Assembly: GCA_963790325.1 (NCBI GenBank)
Contig: CAWBNY010000002.1
Location: forward strand, 124,001 to 188,000
DNA: 64,000 nt
Source: JAXDMK01 sp963790325
Lineage (GTDB): Bacteria > Actinomycetota > Acidimicrobiia > Acidimicrobiales > AC-14
Direction: 5' to 3'
Shown here: one piece after another, positions 1-7,285 of the stretch
Position numbering within the stretch: the stretch's first letter is position 1
Layout: the number at the start of each line of letters is the position of its first letter
Translations under genes and position numbers: made by a program
Notes under the pieces: model-generated
Databases searched by the model: none
Seen by the model: only the letters and a program-made list of their open reading frames with translations
Told to the model about the DNA's origin: nothing

Positions 1-1
1 C

Positions 2-418
2 CACCCCTACTGCCATCACCGCGCCCTGATCCACCAGGACCGGGGCGTCCGGGAGCGGCTGGTCATGGAGCGGGCCGCCTCCGGCCTGCCCTACGACCAC
101 GGACTCTTCTCGGTCGTCGAGGAGCCCGCCGACGCGCCGTGGCCTATCGAGGACAAACTGCGGTTCACGGCGGACAAGGTGGTCTGGCCGCCCTCCTGGG
201 CACACGCGGACGAACCCAGCGGTCACCAGGCCTTGGACATTCCGGACGATCGTCGGATGGCCCTGGCCCTGGTCGGGCCTCCTGTGTCAACGTCGATGTT
301 GCCCCGTTGGGCGTGGAGCGATGAACTGGTGCAGCTGCGCGCGGTGCTGGCCGCCAAGGACGCCCTCGATGACGCCGAGGCTGGTCTTGCGACGGGAGGC
401 ACGGGCGATCCCGAGTAG
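2..418 (+). CDS. C-terminal part of an unrecognised protein (cut by the left edge)
   Basis: The reading frame is already open at base 2 and runs 138 codons to a TAG, so the true start lies outside the window. The visible part opens with a His/Cys-containing stretch (PYCHHRALIHQDRG) and continues with a Trp- and Pro-rich segment (residues about 55 to 75), ending in an Ala/Asp-rich tail. I do not recognise the family and see no membrane segment or signal peptide. It converges on the Nif11-leader peptide gene 47 bases downstream, so it may or may not belong with that system; the missing upstream sequence would decide. Confidence 0.55.
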   Translation, partial: HPYCHHRALIHQDRGVRERLVMERAASGLPYDHGLFSVVEEPADAPWPIEDKLRFTADKVVWPPSWAHADEPSGHQALDIPDDRRMALALVGPPVSTSMLPRWAWSDELVQLRAVLAAKDALDDAEAGLATGGTGDPE

Positions 419-465
419 AGCGCCCGCGCCCGTCGACCGACTGGTCCGCCAACCCGACGAATGCG

Positions 466-717
466 TCAGGCTTCCCAGGTGTCGATCACCCCGTAAAGGG
501 GCTGAATGCCGCCGTATTCGGGCGCCGGCTTGCGGGTCTCGTCGGCCGCTGACAGATGCTCCGCCTTGGCCTCCTGCAACTCCTCGGTGGTGAAGTCGAA
601 GCCCGCCGCCTCCGTCTGCTTGCGCCGCTCACCGCCTTCGACAGAGGCGATCTTCGCCAAGAACTCGTCGTCGTCGAGCAACCGCCGGACGAACTTCTTC
701 GCTGACTCTTTGGACAT
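466..717 (-). CDS. Nif11-type leader peptide; possible spliceotide/RiPP precursor
   Basis: An 83-residue small protein. Residues 1 to about 52 match the Nif11-like leader family: MSKESAKKFVRRLLDDDEF, then an Ala/Gly segment and the AAGFDFTTEELQEA signature. Such leaders guide RiPP maturases. The C-terminal 25 residues form a core-like tail with two XYG tripeptides, EYG (67-69) and LYG (74-76, in QPLYGVIDTWEA); XYG is the motif cut out by radical-SAM spliceases in Nif11-led spliceotides. There is no Cys, Ser or Thr cluster as in lanthipeptides. I chose the ATG at 717 because a Shine-Dalgarno-like AAAGGCGG precedes it and a promoter-like site lies upstream; the frame stays open to an ATG at 861 (131 residues) with its own GAGGGAG, but the added codons 718-790 look non-coding. 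No maturase is visible in the window. Confidence 0.72.
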   Translation of the reverse strand: MSKESAKKFVRRLLDDDEFLAKIASVEGGERRKQTEAAGFDFTTEELQEAKAEHLSAADETRKPAPEYGGIQPLYGVIDTWEA

Positions 718-746
718 GTTTTCCGCCTTTCGCCGAAGGTGCGTCC

Positions 747-778
747 AGTGTAGAGAACGCGCCGGACGACAGTCGTCC
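747..778 (-). promoter_or_regulatory. Candidate promoter and operator for the Nif11 peptide gene
   Basis: On the minus strand a -10-like TACACT (752-747) lies about 30 bases before the ATG at 717. A perfect dyad, GGACGACAGTCGTCC (764-778, seven-base arms around one base), covers the -35 position. The arrangement suggests a repressible promoter inside the longer open frame, which favours the shorter protein. Inferred from pattern only. Confidence 0.35.
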
Positions 779-861
779 GCGCTGGCGGACTCGTTCCGGG
801 CCAAGGCGCCGTCGAAGCACATGACGTCGCCGTAGAGGTCGTCGGGATAGATCAGACCCAC

Positions 862-1339
862 GGTCGGTCTCCCTCGTGCCCAGTCACCGGCTTGCCGGAG
901 GGGAATTCAGCCCATTGGGCGGGGCGGGGCGCTCCCCACTTCCCCGCAAGAAGCGTCCCGTTTCCCCCGCGACCTAGCCGGCCGGAGTGGAGGCGCCGGC
1001 GTGCTCACTTAGCAGTCGAGTGTGGACCGTCTCACCCGCGGCCGCAGCCGATTCAGCTAGGCGTCACGCAGGGCCGGCACGGTGCGGCGCACGGCGATGG
1101 TCCGCTCGGTCGGCACCGCGGCCAGCCCGAAGCGCACCAAGTGCAGCAGCGTGCGTGACACCGGCGAGTTTGGGGGTGGTCCCGGCGCCCAAATCCAGCC
1201 AGTGGGCCAGCTCCCCGAGGTCGAGGTCGTAGTCCCTTCCCATGTCGAACGTGTGTCCGACCGGCCGCCCTCAGGGTGGTCCCATGCTCCGGCGAACCAC
1301 AAGGGTGGCGTGTCATCCCTCGATGGATAGCCTGCTGCT
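862..1339. other. Gene-poor stretch, possibly with a decayed gene end
   Basis: No convincing intact gene. On the minus strand a coding-like stretch (LLHLVRFGLAAVPTERTIAV) ends at a stop at 1057, but the frame above it loses coding character near 1150-1250 and an adjacent frame reads better there, as expected of a frameshifted gene remnant. The rest is ordinary GC-rich spacer. Confidence 0.3.
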
Positions 1340-1870
1340 GTGACCAGGTATCGAGAACCCACCCGCCGCCGGATGACGGTGGCCGCCCTGGCCGTGATCG
1401 CTCTCGCCGTCGCCGGTTGTGGCGGCGACGACGGCGACGACGCGGCGACCACCGCGACCACCGCCGCGGGGGTCTTTCCGCCGACGAGTCCGCCCGCGTC
1501 GGGCTCGCCCGGCTGCGGCCTGTCGCTGGCCGACGTCCAGGCCCTCCTGCCGCCGTCGAGCGGGGTGACGGAGAACTCGACGCCGGACTCCCGCCGGTGC
1601 AACTTCACCTGGGACGACGGCGGCCCCCGCGGCATCGACGTCGCTGTCCTCCCGGGCGCGCTGCCGGCGTTCACCATGCCCGCCGGCCTCGAGCAGGTGG
1701 CCGGCTACGGCGACGACGGCGCCTTCATCTCGGAGTCGCCGAGGCGGGCGAGCGCCATCGCCTTCGTCGGCAACGACGTCTACGCGGTGGACGTCGCCGC
1801 CGACAACGGAGCCGACACGACGGAGTTGCGGGAGCTCGCCCTCCAACTCCTGCGGGAGGCGCTCGACTGA
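1340..1870 (+). CDS. Secreted lipoprotein, DUF3558-like
   Basis: A 176-residue exported lipoprotein. Residues 10-26 form a basic then hydrophobic signal peptide ending in the lipobox LAVAGC, so Cys27 would be acylated and the protein held on the outer face of the membrane. An Asp/Thr-rich linker (28-58) follows, then a globular domain from GCGLSLADVQALL with a second Cys at the pattern RRCNFTWDD, reminiscent of actinobacterial DUF3558 lipoproteins; that family assignment is tentative. GTG at 1340 gives a usual n-region; an ATG 11 codons later is a possible alternative. Function unknown. Confidence 0.75.
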   Translation: MTRYREPTRRRMTVAALAVIALAVAGCGGDDGDDAATTATTAAGVFPPTSPPASGSPGCGLSLADVQALLPPSSGVTENSTPDSRRCNFTWDDGGPRGIDVAVLPGALPAFTMPAGLEQVAGYGDDGAFISESPRRASAIAFVGNDVYAVDVAADNGADTTELRELALQLLREALD

Positions 1871-1892
1871 CGCCCGGCGGGTTCGAGCCCGG

Positions 1893-2306
1893 TCACTCCG
1901 GTCGCTTGGCCTCCTGGAGCACCCACGTGTTGCCGTCGGGGTCCTTGAAGTCGGCGAAGGAGTTGTACCGGCTGCGCTTGGGGTCGGGGCCGTCGGCCCA
2001 GGCCGTCCCGTCGAAGTGGCGGATCTCGCTCACGTCGACGCCCCGTCCCACGAGCTCGGCCCGGGCCACCTCGATGTCGTCGACCACCAGGTGGGTGCCT
2101 CGGTAGGAGCCGGGCGTGGCGTCGGTCATCCCCCGGCCGATGGTGATCGAGCAGGCGGAGCCGGGCGGCGTCATCTGCACCACCCGGAACTGGTCGCTGA
2201 CCTCGTGGTCGACGTCGAGGGCGAAGCCGCACCGCTCGACGTAGAACGCCTTGGCCCGGTCGATGTCGGTGACGGGGATGAGGACGAGCTCGAGGCGGAA
2301 GTCCAC
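1893..2306 (-). CDS. VOC (glyoxalase/bleomycin-resistance) superfamily protein
   Basis: A single 137-residue vicinal-oxygen-chelate domain. The first beta-alpha-beta module starts at RLELVLIPVTDIDRAKAFY; the second contains GTHLVVDDIEVARAEL (with His72) and ends in the family signature FKDPDGNTWVLQE (120-132), whose Glu132 is a usual metal ligand. Soluble, cytoplasmic. The substrate cannot be read from sequence; members include lyases, dioxygenases and antibiotic-binding proteins. The start is GTG. It converges on the lipoprotein gene and appears monocistronic. Confidence 0.85.
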   Translation of the reverse strand: MDFRLELVLIPVTDIDRAKAFYVERCGFALDVDHEVSDQFRVVQMTPPGSACSITIGRGMTDATPGSYRGTHLVVDDIEVARAELVGRGVDVSEIRHFDGTAWADGPDPKRSRYNSFADFKDPDGNTWVLQEAKRPE

Positions 2307-2525
2307 GACGGCCGACCTTAGATGCCGCGCAGCGGGTCGTTCCGCCGGTTGCGTTCGAAACGTCCTCGGCCAGTCCCGCCGCTCGAGGAGGGGCGGGACA
2401 CAGCTCCCGACCGGGCCCTCGGGCTGGACCCGCTCCGGCGGGCGAGGTCGGAGACCTCATGGGCGGAGCCAGCATCTCCGAGCCGACTGGGAAGTCGAGC
2501 CGAGCGCGTACCGTGGGGTGTCGAG

Positions 2526-3398
2526 ATGGCCCGCATCGACCAGCGCGACCCCCGCAACGTCGACGGGCCGTGGTTCGTCGACACCCGGTGCATCGACTGC
2601 GGGACCTGCCGCGACCTCGTCCCCGAGCTGTTCTCGGGGGCGGCGGGCGACCAGTCGATCGTGTCGGCCCAGCCCGCCGGCGCCGCCGGCGAGCGCCGGG
2701 CGTGGTTGGCGGCCGAGGCCTGCCCCACCCAGTCCATCGGCCGCACCCCCCGCACGGCCCGTCCCCAGGGGCTCTACCCCCTCGCCGTAGACGGCCCCGT
2801 CTACGACCTCGGCCACACCGCGGAGGACTCCTTCGGCGCCACCGGCTACCTCGTCCTGCGGCCCGAGGGCAACCTCATGGTCGACGCCCCCCGCTACACC
2901 CGGTCGCTCACCGGACCCGTCGACGCCCTCGGGGGAGTGGCTCACGTCCTGCTCACCCACCGGGACGACGTGGCCGACGCCCCCCGGTGGGCCGAGCGCT
3001 ACCGGGCCCGGATGTGGATCCACGAGGCCGACCGGTCGGCCGCTCCCGCCGCCACCGACCTGTTCCACGGCGAGGCGCCGGTGACGGTGGCCCCGGGCGT
3101 GGTGGCCGTTCCCGTCCCCGGCCACACCAGAGGGTCGATGGTGTTCACGGTCGACGACACCTGGCTGTTCACGGGCGACTCCCTCGCCTGGAGCCACCGC
3201 CGCCAGGACCTGGTCGCCTTCGACGGTGCCTGCTGGTACTCCTGGACGGCCCAGACCCGGTCATTGGCCCGGCTGGCGGAGACGGTGACGTTCTCGTGGG
3301 TCCTGCCCGGCCACGGGGCCAGGGTCCACCTCGACCCGGGCGACGCCCACCGCCGGCTGGTGGCCCTGGTGGGCCGCATGGGATCCGGCCGGGGCTGA
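2526..3398 (+). CDS. Ferredoxin domain fused to metallo-beta-lactamase-fold hydrolase
   Basis: A 290-residue fusion. The N-terminus is a single [4Fe-4S] ferredoxin-like module with Cys22, Cys25, Cys28 and Cys66 (CIDCGTC, then ACPTQSI). After a linker comes a metallo-beta-lactamase fold: THRDDVADA (144-152) replaces the usual HxHxDH, followed by PGHTRGS (199-205), TGDS (217-220) and PGHG (261-264). Only part of the canonical metal set is kept, as in a known ferredoxin-MBL family, so metal content and reaction are uncertain. The ATG at 2526 is chosen because coding character begins there, although the frame is open further upstream. The cluster setting suggests a redox or detoxification role. 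Confidence 0.85.
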   Translation: MARIDQRDPRNVDGPWFVDTRCIDCGTCRDLVPELFSGAAGDQSIVSAQPAGAAGERRAWLAAEACPTQSIGRTPRTARPQGLYPLAVDGPVYDLGHTAEDSFGATGYLVLRPEGNLMVDAPRYTRSLTGPVDALGGVAHVLLTHRDDVADAPRWAERYRARMWIHEADRSAAPAATDLFHGEAPVTVAPGVVAVPVPGHTRGSMVFTVDDTWLFTGDSLAWSHRRQDLVAFDGACWYSWTAQTRSLARLAETVTFSWVLPGHGARVHLDPGDAHRRLVALVGRMGSGRG

Positions 3399-3413
3399 CC
3401 CTCGCCGCACCGG

Positions 3414-3809
3414 CTACGCGGTGGCGGTGGCCTGTATCTCCTGGAGGAGCCCGACCACCAGGTCGCGCATGGAGAACACGCCGACGAGGGCGCCGTCGTC
3501 GTCGACCACCACCAGGTGGCGGAAGCCCCGGTCGCGCATGATCTGGGTCGCCTCCAGCACCGACATGGTGGGCGGGGCCGTCAGCAGCCGCCGGGAGAGG
3601 AAGTCGGCCACGCTCTTGTCCTGCCCGTCGACCCCCTGGGCGTGGGCCCGGACCACGTCGCGGTCGGTGACGATGCCCACCGGCTTGCCGTCGACGACCA
3701 CCACCGCCGAGCCGACGCCCCGCTCGACCATGCCGATGGCGGCGTCCCGGAGGGTGTCGTCCTCGTCGACGGTGAGGACGGCGCGGGTGGTGAGGGGTCC
3801 GATCTCCAT
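3414..3809 (-). CDS. Tandem CBS-domain protein
   Basis: A 131-residue protein made only of two CBS motifs (about 7-60 and 72-128), each with the hydrophobic strand plus GIVTDRD- or GVFSMRD-type turn (KPVGIVTDRDVV; GALVGVFSMRDLV). Paired CBS motifs bind adenine nucleotides such as AMP or ATP and act as energy or redox-state sensors, usually through a partner protein. It is divergent from the NuoF-like gene with a shared 72-base promoter region, and its 3' end nearly abuts the ferredoxin-MBL gene, so a regulatory link with these redox proteins is plausible but inferred. Confidence 0.85.
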   Translation of the reverse strand: MEIGPLTTRAVLTVDEDDTLRDAAIGMVERGVGSAVVVVDGKPVGIVTDRDVVRAHAQGVDGQDKSVADFLSRRLLTAPPTMSVLEATQIMRDRGFRHLVVVDDDGALVGVFSMRDLVVGLLQEIQATATA

Positions 3810-3845
3810 GGGCGGCGATCCTAGTCGACCAGGACCTTCCCTCTC

Positions 3846-3866
3846 GTGAATGTGAACACATTCACA
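3846..3866. promoter_or_regulatory. CRP/FNR-like palindrome between the CBS and NuoF-like genes
   Basis: The sequence GTGAATGTGAACACATTCAC (3846-3865) has nine-base inverted arms around AA. It also contains TGTGA-N6-TCACA (3851-3866), the textbook core recognised by CRP-type regulators, including actinobacterial GlxR/Cmr relatives. It lies 16 bases before the NuoF-like ATG and about 36 bases before the CBS start, so it could govern both. Binding is inferred. Confidence 0.6.
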
Positions 3867-3881
3867 AAGAGGAGGAGTATC

Positions 3882-5342
3882 ATGGCGGTCATGACGCTCG
3901 TCCACCGTGTCCTGTACCCGTCCCCGATCATGTCGCTGCAGGAGTACCTCACCCGGGGCGGTGGGACCGGGATCGAGGCGGCCCGGGAGATGACGCCCGC
4001 CGCCATCATCGAGCGGGTCCTCGCCTCCGGCCTCCGGGGCCGGGGCGGCGCCGGGTTCCCCACCGGCCGCAAGTGGGCGACGGTGGCCGCCAACCACTCG
4101 CCGACGGCCCCGTCGACGGTGATCGTCAACGCCGCCGAGGGTGAGCCGGGGACGTTCAAGGACCGCACCATCCTCCGCCGCAACCCGTACGTGGTGATCG
4201 AGGGCGCGCTCATCGCGGCCCGGGCGGTGGGGGCCGACCTGGTCGTGATCGCCACCAAGGAGGCGTTCGAGGGCGAGATCGACCGGGTGCGGGAGGCGAT
4301 CGAGGACGTCGAGATCGCGGGGTGGAACGAGGGCGTCGAGATCGTCGTGTTCGAGGGACCGGACGAGTACCTCTACGGCGAGGAGAGCGCCCTGCTGGAG
4401 ACGATCGACGGCCGGTGGCCGTTCCCCCGCATCGTCCCCACCTTCCGCCGGGGGCTGCGCCGGGGCCCCCTGCCCGACGACGCCCCCAGCGAGCCGGCCC
4501 TGGTCAACAACACCGAGACGCTGGCCAACGTGGCCCGCATCGTCGGCCGGGGACCGGACTGGTTCCGCACCATGGGCACGGCCGACTCGCCGGGCACGAT
4601 CGTGTGCACCGTCACCGGCGACACCCAGCGCCACGGCGTGGGTGAGGTCCAGATGGGGACGCCGCTGCGGGAGGTCATCGAGGCCATCGGCGGCGGGCCC
4701 CGTCCCGGGCGCACGATCAAGGCGGTGCTGTCGGGGGTGGCCAACGGGATCATCACCGCCGAGCATCTGGACACGCCGGTCAACTACGAGAGCCTGGCCG
4801 CCATCGGCAGCGGGCTGGGATCGGCCGGGTTCATCGTCTTCGACGACCAGACCGACATGACCGCGGTGGCGGCGGGCGTGGCCCGGTTCCTGGCGGTCGA
4901 GTCGTGCGGGCAGTGCTCGCCGTGCAAGCTGGACGGGATCACGCTGTCCGGGTCGCTGGCCCGGTTGGCCTCGTCCGAGGGCCGTCCCCACGACTACGAC
5001 GTGGTGCGCCATCGGCTCACGACGGTGGCCGACCGGTCGCGGTGCTACCTGGCGACGCAGCAGCAGCTCGTGGTGGGCAGCATCGTGAAGCACTTTGCGG
5101 AGGAGTTCGCGGCCCACGCCTCCCTGTCAGTGGCGCCGTGCGAGCCCGTCCTGATCGCCGAGCTGGTCGACATCAACAACGGCCGGGCCCTGCTCGACGA
5201 GCGCCACCGCCAGAAGCAGTGGGACTGGAGCTACAACCGCTGGGACTCGGGCACCGTCCCGGTCGAGCGCTACCAGGCGGTCACGCCGCCGTGGCTGGCC
5301 GGCAACCTCTACCAGCCGGTCGTCCTCCGCCACGCGGGGTAA
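3882..5342 (+). CDS. NuoF-like NADH/FMN/iron-sulfur oxidoreductase subunit (stand-alone)
   Basis: A 486-residue homologue of the 51-kDa subunit of complex I and related NADH-dependent hydrogenase or formate-dehydrogenase diaphorases. It carries the FMN/NADH signatures GRGGAGFPTGRKW (53-65) and AEGEPGTFKDR (85-95), a SLBB-like middle domain, and a C-terminal [4Fe-4S] site with Cys342, Cys345, Cys348 (ESCGQCSPC) and Cys388. The expected activity is oxidation of NAD(P)H with electrons passed to an iron-sulfur partner. No nuoE or nuoG is adjacent; the nearest iron-sulfur candidate is the ferredoxin-MBL protein. ATG 3882 is preceded by GGAGGAG; an in-frame GTG at 3846 sits inside the palindrome and is unlikely. 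Confidence 0.88.
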   Translation: MAVMTLVHRVLYPSPIMSLQEYLTRGGGTGIEAAREMTPAAIIERVLASGLRGRGGAGFPTGRKWATVAANHSPTAPSTVIVNAAEGEPGTFKDRTILRRNPYVVIEGALIAARAVGADLVVIATKEAFEGEIDRVREAIEDVEIAGWNEGVEIVVFEGPDEYLYGEESALLETIDGRWPFPRIVPTFRRGLRRGPLPDDAPSEPALVNNTETLANVARIVGRGPDWFRTMGTADSPGTIVCTVTGDTQRHGVGEVQMGTPLREVIEAIGGGPRPGRTIKAVLSGVANGIITAEHLDTPVNYESLAAIGSGLGSAGFIVFDDQTDMTAVAAGVARFLAVESCGQCSPCKLDGITLSGSLARLASSEGRPHDYDVVRHRLTTVADRSRCYLATQQQLVVGSIVKHFAEEFAAHASLSVAPCEPVLIAELVDINNGRALLDERHRQKQWDWSYNRWDSGTVPVERYQAVTPPWLAGNLYQPVVLRHAG

Positions 5343-5377
5343 GTAAGGAGGCTCGCCGGCGTCGTCACCGGGCCGAG

Positions 5378-6109
5378 CTACCGGGTCGGGCCGAAGCGCT
5401 CCACCTTGATCCGTTCGACGGGGATGCCGGCCTCGTCGAGCAGACCGGTGGCCGTGTCGCAGAAGCCGGCCGAGCCGCACACGTAGGCGATCGCGCCCAC
5501 GCCTGCGCCGGCCACCGCCGGCACCACGTCCTCGATGCGGATGCGGCCCGGCGGCCGGGCCTCCCCGGGGAGCGCCTGGCGGGTGTGGACGACGGTGGTT
5601 TCCGGCCCGGGCAGCTCGGCCGGGAAGAGAAGGTCGTCGGGCCCCCGGACCGACACCACCAGCCGGACCCGGTCGGACCGGTTTAGGGCCCGGGCGTGGC
5701 GGAGCATCGCCATCAGGGGGACGACGCCCGAGCCGCCGCCCACGAGCAAGGCCGGCGTCTCACCGTTCCAGACGAAGAACTTCCCGATCGGGCCCCGCAC
5801 CTCGAGGTCGTCGCCCGGCTCGACCACCTCGTGTAGGAACGTAGAGACCTCGCCCTCGTCCAACCGCTCGACGGTGATCTCGAACTCGTCGGTGCTGTCG
5901 GGGGCGGTGGCCACCGAGTACGAGCGGGAGGCGGTGTACCCGTCGGGCGCGGTCAACCGGACCACGTAGTGCTGCCCCGCCATGTGGGGCGTCCGCCCGG
6001 GCAGCGACAGGCGGAAGGTCTTGGCCCGGGGGGTCTCGTCGGTGATACGGACGACGGTGGCCATCTGCCACCCCTTCCGGGGCAGGGTCGGGGGGGCGGT
6101 GTCAGTCAC
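5378..6109 (-). CDS. Ferredoxin-NADP reductase-type FAD/NAD(P)H oxidoreductase
   Basis: A 243-residue two-domain flavoprotein. The FAD-binding barrel has RSYS (62-65) and GPIGKF (106-111); the NAD(P) domain has GGGSGVVPLM (124-133), a Cys-Gly pair in AYVCGSAGFC, and the C-terminal VERFGPT tail typical of flavohemoglobin/oxygenase reductases. It has no ferredoxin domain. Its start overlaps the end of the upstream molybdopterin gene by eight bases, so the two are probably translated together, suggesting that this reductase supplies electrons to, or takes them from, that enzyme. Confidence 0.9.
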   Translation of the reverse strand: MTDTAPPTLPRKGWQMATVVRITDETPRAKTFRLSLPGRTPHMAGQHYVVRLTAPDGYTASRSYSVATAPDSTDEFEITVERLDEGEVSTFLHEVVEPGDDLEVRGPIGKFFVWNGETPALLVGGGSGVVPLMAMLRHARALNRSDRVRLVVSVRGPDDLLFPAELPGPETTVVHTRQALPGEARPPGRIRIEDVVPAVAGAGVGAIAYVCGSAGFCDTATGLLDEAGIPVERIKVERFGPTR

Positions 6110-6713
6110 CCTGGTAGCGCTCCTCCCGCCACGGGTCGCCCCGGTCGTGGTAGCCGTTCACCTCCCAGAAGCCGGGCTGGTCGTGGTCGAGCAGGCGGAG
6201 GGTGGCCACCCACTTTGCGCTCTTCCAGAAGTACAGGTGGGGGACGAGCATCCGCGCCGGACCGCCGTGGGCCGCCGGCAGCGGCGCCCCGTCGACCTCC
6301 CACACCACCCACGCCTTCCCGCCGGTCACGTCGGCCAAGGGGAGGTTGGTGGTGTACCCGGTGTGGGACGTGGCCACGGTGTGCGTCGCGCCCGGCAACG
6401 GCCCTCCGGCCACCTCCAGGAGGATGTCGATCGAGACCCCGGCGAGGGTGATCCCGAGCTTCGACCAGGTGGTGACGCAGTGGATGTCGCCCGAGTAGGT
6501 GGACGGGGGGAGGGCGTGGAGCTCGTCCCACGTCCAGGTGGTCGGCCGGGCCACCAAGCCCTCGATCCCGAAGGTGTAGGTCTCGGGGGCGATCTTGGGC
6601 GTGGCCTCGGCAGTCAGCACCGGCCAGTCCCGGCCCGCGTCGTACTGGCCCGGAGGCAGCCTCGGGTCGCGGCCCGCCCCCCGGCCGGCGAACCCTCGCG
6701 TGAAGTTGGCCAT
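6102..6713 (-). CDS. Sulfite-oxidase-family molybdopterin oxidoreductase
   Basis: A 203-residue single-domain member of the oxidoreductase molybdopterin-binding family (SUOX/MsrP-like). The Mo-ligating Cys79 lies in SGDIHCVTTWSKLG, and the cofactor pocket signatures TSHTGYTTNLPL and HGGPARMLVPHLYFWKSAKWV are intact. It lacks the C-terminal dimerisation domain of animal sulfite oxidase and any Tat signal, so a cytoplasmic enzyme is likely. It forms a two-gene unit with the flavin reductase downstream; substrate unknown (sulfite or an S- or N-oxide are candidates). Confidence 0.88.
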   Translation of the reverse strand: MANFTRGFAGRGAGRDPRLPPGQYDAGRDWPVLTAEATPKIAPETYTFGIEGLVARPTTWTWDELHALPPSTYSGDIHCVTTWSKLGITLAGVSIDILLEVAGGPLPGATHTVATSHTGYTTNLPLADVTGGKAWVVWEVDGAPLPAAHGGPARMLVPHLYFWKSAKWVATLRLLDHDQPGFWEVNGYHDRGDPWREERYQGD

Positions 6714-7048
6714 GACCTACGACGATAGGGCGGCGACGAACGCCGCGAGGTGTGCACGTCGAGCTCGCCGGTCACTCGATCCACCGTTCGCAGCCTTCGC
6801 CCGCCCGAGGTGCTCGCGGTGAGTGCGACCGCGCCTCCCAGGCGAACGAAGGCGCCGAACAGCTCGAGGGGGACAGGGACCGCGCCTTTGGAGATCGCCT
6901 GACGGGAGCGGGCGGCCGGCGGCTCTGCGCATCCGAGGGGATCGGCCGGATGACGCACTTCCCCCGACGGCCATCTGCGACCTGTCCGGTTCCACGGCGG
7001 TCGAAGGATCACCTGGCTGCGATGGCATAACGATGGCATGCTTATGGC
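6714..7048. other. Divergent intergenic region without a confident gene
   Basis: 335 bases between the molybdopterin gene (minus) and the antitoxin gene (plus). A minus-strand stretch (VPLELFGAFVRLGGAVALTA) reads in a coding-like way but has no clear start, Shine-Dalgarno sequence or separate stop; it may be a remnant. The right end holds the repeat cluster described next. Confidence 0.35.
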
Positions 7049-7050
7049 AT
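7022..7050 (+). promoter_or_regulatory. Three ATGGCAT repeats at 11-base spacing overlapping the antitoxin start
   Basis: ATGGCAT occurs at 7022-7028, 7033-7039 and 7044-7050, exactly one helical turn apart; the last copy overlaps the ATG at 7049. Phased repeats of this kind are typical operators for ribbon-helix-helix antitoxins, so autoregulation is likely. No Shine-Dalgarno sequence is visible, which fits a leaderless message. Confidence 0.55.
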
Positions 7051-7285
7051 GGCACGTGTTCGGATAAGCACCACCGTCGACGAGAGGCTGTTGAGGGAGG
7101 CTCGGGCGCTGTGCGGCGGTGGCACCGACGCGGCCCTGCTCGATCAGGCGCTCCGGGCGCTGTTGGCCCGCCATCGTGCCACCCAGATCGACGCGTCCTA
7201 CGACGTGTACGACGAGCTCCCACTCGACGAGGCCGACGCGTGGGGCGACCTGGCCTCGTTCCGCAAGGCGGCGGCGGCTTCGTGA
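7049..7285 (+). CDS. Ribbon-helix-helix antitoxin
   Basis: A 78-residue protein. The N-terminal strand and helices (ARVRISTTVDERLLREARAL, then DAALLDQALRALLARH) match the ribbon-helix-helix DNA-binding fold of MazE/VapB-type antitoxins; the acidic tail (YDELPLDEADAW) would wrap the toxin. The stop overlaps the toxin start by four bases (GTGA), the normal coupled order antitoxin then toxin. It probably represses its own promoter through the phased repeats at its start. Confidence 0.88.
   Translation: MARVRISTTVDERLLREARALCGGGTDAALLDQALRALLARHRATQIDASYDVYDELPLDEADAWGDLASFRKAAAAS

Noticed and set aside
1874..1900. A TTCGAGC loop with GC arms resembling a tRNA T-arm after the first lipoprotein gene
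   Set aside because: No acceptor, D or anticodon arms can be built upstream; it is in spacer between convergent genes and is probably chance or part of a weak terminator.
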